The notes beneath the pieces were generated by a model. It was not told where the DNA came from and did no database searches. It saw nothing but the letters and a program-made list of their open reading frames with translations. A stretch of DNA of 64,000 nt. It comes from an uncultured Thiotrichaceae bacterium. Lineage in GTDB: Bacteria; Pseudomonadota; Gammaproteobacteria; Thiotrichales; Thiotrichaceae. Of the stretch, positions 25,558 through 32,138 are shown piece after piece. The stretch's first letter is position 1; the number at the start of each line of letters is the position of its first letter. The position numbers were made by a program, and so were the translations under genes. The stretch spans positions 39,670 through 103,669 of the forward strand of contig CALAMO010000007.1 in NCBI GenBank assembly GCA_937925855.1, written 5' to 3'.

Positions 25558-26040
25558 ATGACCTTTAAAACTGCAGATTTATTGGATGACTACGCGGATA
25601 AGGCGTTACAGGTCGTACAACCCGGTTTCCACAGCTACGGTGCCCACAAGCGTTTTTCTGGCCCGGTCTCTACCATTAAGGCCTTCGAGGATAATTCTCT
25701 CGTTCGGGTCGCGGTGGCTGAGGCCGGTGAGGGCAGGGTTTTGGTGGTGGATGGTGGTGGTTCGACACGCTGCGCGATGCTCGGCGATCAGTTGGCGCAG
25801 CAGGCGCTGACGAATGGCTGGAGTGGCGTGGTGATTTACGGCCTGATTCGCGATTCGGCGGATATTAATGCCATGGCGTTGGGCGTGCGTGCGCTGGGAA
25901 CTATTCCGTTAAAAAGTGTCAAGCGGGGCGTTGGGTTACGTGATGAAGTCGTGCATTTTCATGATGCTGATTTTGTGCCCGGCCATTATCTGTATGCTGA
26001 TGAAGATGGGATTATTTTATCGCCAGTGGCGTTGTTATAG
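25558..26040 (+). CDS. rraA: RraA-family regulator of RNase E activity
   Basis: From ATG 25558 the product is 160 aa, the size of E. coli RraA (161 aa), which binds RNase E and inhibits RNA decay. The conserved GGGSTRCAMLGDQLA and VIYGLIRDSADI blocks are present. The family also contains 4-hydroxy-4-methyl-2-oxoglutarate aldolases; the D-x20-R-D arrangement is shared (RDS), so an aldolase side activity cannot be excluded. The gene is in line with aceA, 40 bp downstream, and followed by a strong terminator. The GTG at 25552 is a less likely start. Confidence 0.85.
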   Translation: MTFKTADLLDDYADKALQVVQPGFHSYGAHKRFSGPVSTIKAFEDNSLVRVAVAEAGEGRVLVVDGGGSTRCAMLGDQLAQQALTNGWSGVVIYGLIRDSADINAMALGVRALGTIPLKSVKRGVGLRDEVVHFHDADFVPGHYLYADEDGIILSPVALL

Positions 26041-26072
26041 CGACTAATGGTATTAAGCTACGGTGACATAGC

Positions 26073-26096
26073 GCGGCTGCCCTTTTGGGCAGCCGC
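26073..26096. terminator. Bidirectional Rho-independent terminator
   Basis: A perfect 10-bp stem GCGGCTGCCC/GGGCAGCCGC with a TTTT loop lies between the convergent rraA and the His-rich protein gene. T-rich sequence (gtcgtttta) follows on the plus side. Confidence 0.85.
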
Positions 26097-26111
26097 TGTC
26101 GTTTTAAAGAC

Positions 26112-26552
26112 TTAGTGGCGGTGATAGTGACGCTGCTGGCCGTAGTGAACGCGGACATTATTATGTTTTAACTGGCGAATGTTTCTATCAGCGCGCCGCA
26201 GGCGCTTAGTCAACTGATTAGCCTCCTGCTTAGTTAAGCAGTGCTGGCTATTGCGCATCCGCTGTTCGGCTTGTTTAATATGACGCTGCTGTTGCTTCAG
26301 CTGCCTGACTTCCCAACGCACCAATCTACCCTGGCGTTTTCCGCGTTGGATACGGCTTTTCTGACTTGCCTGCATTTTATTGATGTGCTTACCGCTGACA
26401 CAGTGCCTTACCGGCTGCGGTGCGGGTTTGATGATCGGCGTAATGATCTGAAATTGATGACTGTGGTAATCGTGTTGTGAGTGTGCCATAACGGGTGCAG
26501 CGCACAATAGTCCGACACCGATTAGGCTATGCATGATAATTTGTTTAAACAT
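26112..26552 (-). CDS. Exported His/Arg/Gln-rich small protein, unknown function
   Basis: ATG 26552 is preferred over 26564 because GGAG lies 6 nt upstream. The product is 146 aa with a signal peptide (MFKQIIMHSLIGVGLLCAAPVMA). The mature part starts with His-rich HSQHDYHSHQF and ends with HYGQQRHYHRH. The middle is very basic and Gln-rich and probably helical. Two cysteines may form a disulfide. The His clusters suggest metal binding in the periplasm, but this is inference and no family is recognised. Confidence 0.6.
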   Translation of the reverse strand: MFKQIIMHSLIGVGLLCAAPVMAHSQHDYHSHQFQIITPIIKPAPQPVRHCVSGKHINKMQASQKSRIQRGKRQGRLVRWEVRQLKQQQRHIKQAEQRMRNSQHCLTKQEANQLTKRLRRADRNIRQLKHNNVRVHYGQQRHYHRH

Positions 26553-27020
26553 TTTGTACTCCATGTAAAGGATTTGTGGTTTGTCCTGGGTGCATGCTAG
26601 GCATGCGCACTATCAACGAATGTACCCATTTTGACCGTCGCTATTCTATTGTGCAGTCGTGACAGCGCTAAACAATGCTGGCAGCTCTGCTCACTGTTGA
26701 TGTTAAAATTATGCTGGGTGCCACACTTGTTATGCTATAACGCCGACCTCCTTACTTAATGAAAATGGCGGCAGCTAAGCTGTTATCACATGACGAATAA
26801 GGTTGTTTAATTAGGCAGTAATCTGGGCGTTGGGGAGCTAAGCAGCTCGCGCTGAGCACAGCAAGAACCGCGAAAATTCCAGGGTTTGCTTGCTTTCTGA
26901 GCGTTTTGTTACCAAATAACAATCGACTGTCATGCAATTAATAGCACCATTTATAGGCAATTTGCTTCCAAGTGGCGGCGGGCTTGTTAGTATCTGAGCG
27001 CTGAACAAGGAGACGTAACA
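26553..27020. other. Intergenic stretch without recognisable genes
   Basis: Only a weak 61-aa ORF (26752-26937, minus) is open here, and it has no ribosome site or protein-like pattern. The last 60 bp contain the AAGGAG ribosome site of the following gene. Nothing else was recognised. Confidence 0.4.
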
Positions 27021-27308
27021 ATGGATGCAAAAAAAGCCGTAGCCCTATCGTTGGCCGGTTGGTTACTGCTGGCGCTGCCTAATGCGCATGCGCTGGAATG
27101 TGAGCTTAAGTATACGGCCAAGCGGGTGCAGAAAGATTCCAACTGGTTTGGCTCGGTGGAAAAGCCAAAATTTAAATCCGGTCAGTATTCTGGCACTGGT
27201 AAAAATAAAGCGCGCTGTACGCAAAATGCCTTACAGAAGATAAAGGCGGAAATTGAAACAGAGGGTTGGGAAATAACGGGCTATCGCATCATTCGGCTGA
27301 AACCTTAG
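27021..27308 (+). CDS. Small exported protein, unknown function
   Basis: This 95-aa protein has a clear signal peptide (MDAKKAVALSLAGWLLLALPNAHA, cut before LECELKY) and a basic mature domain with two cysteines that could pair. AAGGAGACGTAACA precedes the ATG, an excellent ribosome site. No family was recognised. It is convergent with the membrane winged-helix gene. Confidence 0.65.
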   Translation: MDAKKAVALSLAGWLLLALPNAHALECELKYTAKRVQKDSNWFGSVEKPKFKSGQYSGTGKNKARCTQNALQKIKAEIETEGWEITGYRIIRLKP

Positions 27309-27345
27309 GCGAGCGATTATAAGCCCGCGGCGAGAAGACGCTTTA

Positions 27346-27975
27346 CTATCCCTCTTTTATTCGGACATTATCAGGGTCTATTTCAGCCCAGTAGCCTTTG
27401 CCCCGGCGGCTTTTAATCAAATTTTGTTCCACTAGTCTAGCGCCGAGTTCTTCGCGCAAACGCTTGATCATTTGAGTGCCGTTATCACCCGGTAGTTCGC
27501 TGGGGTGCAGCGGCTCACCGGCGAGGCGCTTATTAATCAGCGTCTTCAACGTGTGATATTGCGCGCGATTCAATTCGATCTCGGTACTATTAATGCGTAG
27601 GCGGTTACCGGGCATCAATTCAAGGCGTTCCACTACCAGTCCACTATGCTGCCAGTCCGCTAGCTTGCGACGATCTTTAGCCCAGAGCAATAACTGTGCA
27701 CCCAAAAGAATAATAATGAGCAGTAAAGCCGCAACCAAAATGCCAATCACCGTGGTCAAAAACCTAAGCACGGTATTAACCAGTCCTACATATTCTGCAA
27801 AACTTTGTTCCTCAACAATAGCGCCGCTGTCGGGATAATTGGGCGCTGTGCTGATGGTGATTAGGGCAAAAAGTGTGACCGATACTAAGAGCACAACCGA
27901 GACTAAAATGGTAATGGAAATGCCAAGCGGCAGGTCTGAACGGCTGAATAAGCGTGTTGCGATCGACTTAAACAT
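27346..27975 (-). CDS. Membrane-anchored winged-helix regulator (TM N-terminus, DNA-binding C-terminus)
   Basis: This 209-aa protein has two transmembrane helices at about 18-44 and 64-97 separated by a 20-residue outer loop. Its C-terminal domain reads as an OmpR/PhoB-type winged helix: IELNRAQYHTLKTLINK, QMIKRLREELG and the final RRGKGYWAEI, equivalent to the 'RGxGY' wing. ToxR/CadC-type regulators carry the wHTH at the N-terminus, so the order here is reversed. It probably senses an envelope signal and binds DNA at the membrane. The target is unknown; convergent and upstream neighbours offer no hint. Confidence 0.65.
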   Translation of the reverse strand: MFKSIATRLFSRSDLPLGISITILVSVVLLVSVTLFALITISTAPNYPDSGAIVEEQSFAEYVGLVNTVLRFLTTVIGILVAALLLIIILLGAQLLLWAKDRRKLADWQHSGLVVERLELMPGNRLRINSTEIELNRAQYHTLKTLINKRLAGEPLHPSELPGDNGTQMIKRLREELGARLVEQNLIKSRRGKGYWAEIDPDNVRIKEG

Positions 27976-28004
27976 CTTGACATCCTGAGGTTCTGATGGA
28001 GTTA

Positions 28005-28386
28005 AACATGATTTTAGCTTACAGCATACAAGGCTATACTTTGTACAGTAAGAGGTTGATTTTTAATGATTGAATAAGTTTTACCTGCCGGTGTATGTAT
28101 ATCCCTAAAACGGGTGATGACACCCTTGTGGGCGGTGGGCATCATGTGTCTATAGATTATGTTGATTCACAAAGAGCATAATTTATCAGCATTTTTACGG
28201 GTTCATTGAGGTGTCGTGACAGCACCTGCGTTCCCAGTGTACCAGAATTGCCCCATTGGCAATACGAGTCTCTCTTTGAACCGGTACTATCCCCTGTGAT
28301 TTGCCGGTTTTTTTCTTGCAATTTTCTGTATCAGCCTTATTGTTAGGCCATCTTACCTAAGAAGATTAACGAATACGGAAGCCAGC
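28005..28386. other. Intergenic region upstream of cnoX
   Basis: No ORF is supported in this 380-bp stretch. Its right part (28209-28314) folds into three successive hairpins with a terminal T-run (see separate entry). The left part is A/T-rich and could hold promoters for the divergent membrane regulator and for the RNA. Confidence 0.4.
28209..28314 (+). ncRNA. Candidate structured RNA or attenuator leader before cnoX
   Basis: Three hairpins follow one another: AGGTG/CACCT (28209-28227), ATTGCC/GGCAAT (28247-28263) and AACCGG/CCGGTT (28279-28309), the last running into TTTTTC. No plus-strand gene lies upstream for the terminator to serve. It ends 72 nt before the cnoX ATG. A small RNA or a transcription-attenuation leader of cnoX both fit. 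The stems are short and the third loop is long (19 nt), so this is a candidate only. Confidence 0.4.
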
Positions 28387-29253
28387 ATGTCTCAATCTCC
28401 CTTTATCTTTGAAGCAAACACACAGAATTTCGCCCAGGTCTTGCAGCATTCCCATCAGCTGCCGGTTCTCGTTGATTTTTGGGCTGACTGGTGCCAGCCC
28501 TGCCAGACGTTAATGCCGTTGCTGGCTAAGCTGGCAGATGAGTATCAGGGTGCCTTTGTCTTAGTCAAGGTAAATGCCGATGACAACCAGGAATTAGTTG
28601 CACAGTTTGGCGTGCGTAGTCTGCCGACCGTTAAGCTGTTTAAACAGGGTGAAGTAGTCGATGAGTTTACCGGGGTGTTACCGGAAGAAGAAATTCGCAG
28701 GTTCATCGATAAGCATCGTACCCGCCAGACTGAGCCGTATCGCCAGCAGGCGCTGGTCATGCAGGAGCAGGGTGATTTGGTTGGTGCGGTCGATCTCATG
28801 TCGCAGGTTATCCAACATGAGCCAGATTTTCATGAGGCAGGTTTAGAATTGGCTTCGATGCTATTAGCGCAAGGTGAGTTGGACCAGGCCGAAGCCCGGC
28901 TGCAGGCAGTGCCTGAGGAAGAGGCCACGGCCGCACAGCGTAAGCAGCTGATGGCAGACCTAAAAATGGCAAGGCTACAGGAGCAGGCTTCTGGTGAGGA
29001 CAGTGGCGAACTTGAGCAGAAGCTGGCGGATAACCCCAATGATTTGGCGACGATGCTGGAATTGGCAAAACTGCGGGTCGCCCAGGGCGATGCTGAAGCC
29101 GGGCTGGCCTTGTATCTAGCGGTAATGCAGCAGGACGCGACGTTTGCTGAGGGCGCCGGCCGCCAGAGGCTGTTGGATACTTTTGAACTTTTGGGCGGTG
29201 CTAATCCGCTGGTGAAAAAGTACCGGATTAAGATGTTTTCTCTGCTGTATTAA
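28387..29253 (+). CDS. cnoX: CnoX/YbbN-like thioredoxin-TPR co-chaperone
   Basis: This 288-aa protein joins an N-terminal thioredoxin domain (residues 10-108; active site WCQPC at about 36) to a C-terminal TPR-like helical region, the CnoX/YbbN layout. CnoX protects substrates from oxidation and passes them to GroEL/ES or DnaK. E. coli CnoX has lost the first cysteine of its CxxC, whereas this protein keeps CQPC and could be a true reductase. It stands alone, with its own leader region upstream and no operon partner. The gene symbol rests on architecture. Confidence 0.85.
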   Translation: MSQSPFIFEANTQNFAQVLQHSHQLPVLVDFWADWCQPCQTLMPLLAKLADEYQGAFVLVKVNADDNQELVAQFGVRSLPTVKLFKQGEVVDEFTGVLPEEEIRRFIDKHRTRQTEPYRQQALVMQEQGDLVGAVDLMSQVIQHEPDFHEAGLELASMLLAQGELDQAEARLQAVPEEEATAAQRKQLMADLKMARLQEQASGEDSGELEQKLADNPNDLATMLELAKLRVAQGDAEAGLALYLAVMQQDATFAEGAGRQRLLDTFELLGGANPLVKKYRIKMFSLLY

Positions 29254-29326
29254 TTAGCAGTGGGGCCCAGAGTGAGTGTGGTGTAACTGTGCTGTGACTG
29301 CGGCTTAGTCCGAGCGGTGAATAGTA

Positions 29327-30334
29327 TTAAGGCGCCGCCTGTCGCCGAATTGTAGTCTGTTGTGCGCTTCTGCTGGTGGAAGGCTTGGTGCCGAACTTTT
29401 TCTTATAGGCCTGTGAGAAATGGGCTGAGTTTGCAAAGCCGGTCGCTAGCGCAATCTCCGTAATATTAAGCGGTGACTCGATCAACAGGTCATGTGCTTT
29501 AATGAGGCGTAAATCACGGTAAAAAGCCATGGTTGTGACCTGCATATGATTGTGGAACAGGCGGTTTAGCTGGCGCGGGCCGATATTAGTGTAGTCTGCC
29601 AGCACCTCTAAGGTGAGTGGTTCGGATAAATTAGCGCGCATCAGCGCAATCACCGCGAGTACCGAGGCGTTATTAGTTTTGTAGTAAGCGGCCAGACCAT
29701 GATGCTGTGATTCTGTACCGGGCCGAATATCCTTATGCAAGAACCAGTCGCAGACGCGGCGCGCAAATTCACCACCGTGATGACCAGAAATCAGCTGGTA
29801 CATCATGTCCAGCGGTGCGGTCCCCCCGGCGCAGGTCATACGATCACGGTCAACGACGTATAAACTGCGTTCAATTTTGAGCTCAGGGTATAACTCGCGC
29901 AGCGCTGGAATGTGCTGCCAGTGCAGGGTCATGCGGCGGCGTTGCATGACTCCTGCCGAGGCCAGAATCATTGGGCCACCAGAAATACCGCCGAGCACCA
30001 CGCCCCGGCTGGATAGGTGGCGAAGCCACTGGAAAATACGCGGATCGCGAAACGCACCGGGATTGTCTCCGGCAGCCACTAAGACCAGATCAAAATCCAC
30101 CCTTTCTCCCAGGTGGGCGTTCGCTTTAATTTCCGCCCCGCTCGAACTCACCGAGCGTCCGCCAGCGGCGGGCATATTGTACACCTCGTACAGCGTTTTA
30201 CCCGCTAGCTTATTCGCCGCCCGCAGTGGTTCAATGCAGGCCGAATAAGACATTAGCGCAAAACCATCTATCAGTAAGATACCGATACGATAGGGGCGCT
30301 CATTGAGAAAAACTGAAGATGCCTGGATGTCCAT
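29327..30334 (-). CDS. GlxA/GbdR-type AraC regulator with DJ-1/PfpI-like domain
   Basis: The 335-aa protein has a class I glutamine-amidotransferase-like (DJ-1/PfpI) domain at about 15-190. The nucleophile position is GGISGGPMILA, where Ser replaces the Cys of the enzyme, so it is likely a ligand-binding fold. A C-terminal AraC HTH pair follows (TLEVLADYTNIGPRQLNRLF and ITEIALATGFANSAHFSQAYKKKFG). GbdR-like relatives respond to glycine betaine and dimethylglycine. It is divergent from the formate dehydrogenase operon with about 85 bp between starts and probably controls it. The effector is not deducible. Confidence 0.85.
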   Translation of the reverse strand: MDIQASSVFLNERPYRIGILLIDGFALMSYSACIEPLRAANKLAGKTLYEVYNMPAAGGRSVSSSGAEIKANAHLGERVDFDLVLVAAGDNPGAFRDPRIFQWLRHLSSRGVVLGGISGGPMILASAGVMQRRRMTLHWQHIPALRELYPELKIERSLYVVDRDRMTCAGGTAPLDMMYQLISGHHGGEFARRVCDWFLHKDIRPGTESQHHGLAAYYKTNNASVLAVIALMRANLSEPLTLEVLADYTNIGPRQLNRLFHNHMQVTTMAFYRDLRLIKAHDLLIESPLNITEIALATGFANSAHFSQAYKKKFGTKPSTSRSAQQTTIRRQAAP

Positions 30335-30419
30335 ATATCAAAACAATGTGACTTTTATGAGAAGGTTTCTATCCCTAATTGTTTATACTATATCCTCACT
30401 CATAGTTAAAGCGATTGTC

Positions 30420-32138
30420 ATGACCACAGAAACTAACTTAAAACAGGCTGAAGCCCGCAAAGGTGTCTGGAAGTCTGGTAAAGGCCGGGGCCGCCATACG
30501 CCAAAAGGCCGCCAGCTCGACGATAATGCACTGGAAGCAATCCAGGCGTTGTTAGGAGATCGTCCACGCCGTGAAGATTTGTTGATTGAATGCCTGCATT
30601 TGATTCAGGATCAATACGGTCATTTGTCCGCAGCACATTTGCGCGCGCTGGCCAATGAAATGCGGTTACCACAAGCGGCGGTGTACGAAGTCGCCACGTT
30701 CTATGCGCATTTTGATGTGGTGAAAGAGGGTGAAGAAGCACCTGCGCCATTGACGATTCGGGTTTGTGATTCGCTGTCTTGTGAAATGGCGGGGGCGCAA
30801 ACCTTATTGGCTGCGCTGAGCGATGAATATAACGGTGGCCGTGAAGTGCGGGTGGTGCGTGCGCCGTGTATGGGGCGCTGTGATACCGCGCCGACGCTGG
30901 AATTAGGTCATAACCACATTGATTACGCCACGCCGGAAAAAGTAGCGGCAGCCATTGCTGCTGATGATACGCATGCCCACATCCCGGCTTACCAGAATCT
31001 GGCGACGTATCAGGCGCAGGGTGGCTATCAGGCATTAACGGATTTGCGCGGTGGCAGTAAAACGCCGGAACAGGTACAGGATGAAATTCTGGAATCTGGT
31101 CTGCGTGGTCTGGGCGGTGCGGGTTTCCCCTCGGGCCGTAAGTGGTCATTTGTGCGGGCTGAAGCCGGGCCGCGTTATCTGGCGGTAAACGGTGATGAGG
31201 GCGAGCCGGGTACTTTTAAGGATCGCTATTATCTGGAGCGGGTGCCGCATCTGTTTCTGGAGGGCATGTTGATTGCTGCCTGGGCGGTGGAGGCGGAGAA
31301 GGCGTTCATTTACATGCGGGATGAATACCCGGCGGTGTTACATATTTTGCGCACTGAAATTGCTGCGCTGGAAGCTGCCGGTATTGTGGAGCCGGGTTAT
31401 ATTGACCTGCGCCGTGGTGCTGGTGCTTATATCTGTGGTGAAGAATCGGCGATGATTGAGTCGATTGAAGGCAAGCGCGGTCTGCCGCGACATCGTCCGC
31501 CTTATGTGGCACAGGTCGGTATCTTTAATCAGCCAACCTTAGTACACAATGTAGAAACCCTGCATTGGATCGCAAAGATTTGTCGCGAAGGGCCGGAAGT
31601 ACTAAATAGCATCGAGAAGAATGGGCGCAAAGGCCTGCGCAGCTACTCGGTTTCCGGTCGGGTGAATAATCCCGGTGTACACCTGCTGCCCGCGGGTTCA
31701 ACCATTACCGACATTATTGAGGCTTGTGGTGGCATGTTGGACGGCCACACGTTGAAAGCCTACCAGCCTGGTGGCCCATCTTCCGGTTTGCTACCGGCGA
31801 GTATGGATGATGTGCCACTGGACTTTGATACCTTACAACCGCATGGCACTTTTATTGGTTCGGCAGCGGTCATTGTCTTATCTGATGAGGATAGTGCTAA
31901 GGCTGCGGCGCTTAATATGCTGCGTTTCTTCGAAGATGAAAGTTGCGGTCAGTGTACGCCGTGTCGGGTGGGCTGTGAGAAAGCGGTGAAGCTAATGGAT
32001 CAGCCAACATGGGACACCGAACTGTTGGAGTCGCTGTCACAAACCATGGTTGATGCCTCCATTTGTGGCCTGGGACAGGCAGCGCCCAATCCGATTCGCA
32101 TGGTGATTAAACATTTTCCTGAGGAGGTCTCCTCATGA
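30420..32138 (+). CDS. fdsB: NAD-dependent formate dehydrogenase, fused gamma-beta (NuoE-NuoF-like) subunit
   Basis: This protein feeds electrons from formate to NAD+. N-terminal residues (about 30-170) are a NuoE-like 2Fe-2S domain, with CDSLSCEMAG and CMGRCDTAP giving four cysteines. Residues 200-560 are NuoF-like: the GLGGAGFPSGRKW NAD/FMN site, GEPGTFKDR, YICGEESAMIESIEG, and the 4Fe-4S SCGQCTPCRVGC. In Ralstonia/Rhodobacter fds operons these are separate FdsG and FdsB, while here they are one chain. ATG 30420 is chosen because the extra 39 residues of the tracked ORF match nothing. The stop overlaps the catalytic subunit start (ATGA). Confidence 0.88.
   Translation: MTTETNLKQAEARKGVWKSGKGRGRHTPKGRQLDDNALEAIQALLGDRPRREDLLIECLHLIQDQYGHLSAAHLRALANEMRLPQAAVYEVATFYAHFDVVKEGEEAPAPLTIRVCDSLSCEMAGAQTLLAALSDEYNGGREVRVVRAPCMGRCDTAPTLELGHNHIDYATPEKVAAAIAADDTHAHIPAYQNLATYQAQGGYQALTDLRGGSKTPEQVQDEILESGLRGLGGAGFPSGRKWSFVRAEAGPRYLAVNGDEGEPGTFKDRYYLERVPHLFLEGMLIAAWAVEAEKAFIYMRDEYPAVLHILRTEIAALEAAGIVEPGYIDLRRGAGAYICGEESAMIESIEGKRGLPRHRPPYVAQVGIFNQPTLVHNVETLHWIAKICREGPEVLNSIEKNGRKGLRSYSVSGRVNNPGVHLLPAGSTITDIIEACGGMLDGHTLKAYQPGGPSSGLLPASMDDVPLDFDTLQPHGTFIGSAAVIVLSDEDSAKAAALNMLRFFEDESCGQCTPCRVGCEKAVKLMDQPTWDTELLESLSQTMVDASICGLGQAAPNPIRMVIKHFPEEVSS

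Noticed and set aside
26752-26937. 61-aa minus-strand ORF
   Set aside because: It has no Shine-Dalgarno, no recognisable domain, and lies in a region that looks non-coding.
30303-30419. N-terminal extension of the formate dehydrogenase fused subunit
   Set aside because: The extra 39 residues cover the divergent promoter region and do not resemble NuoE; ATG 30420 is the better start.
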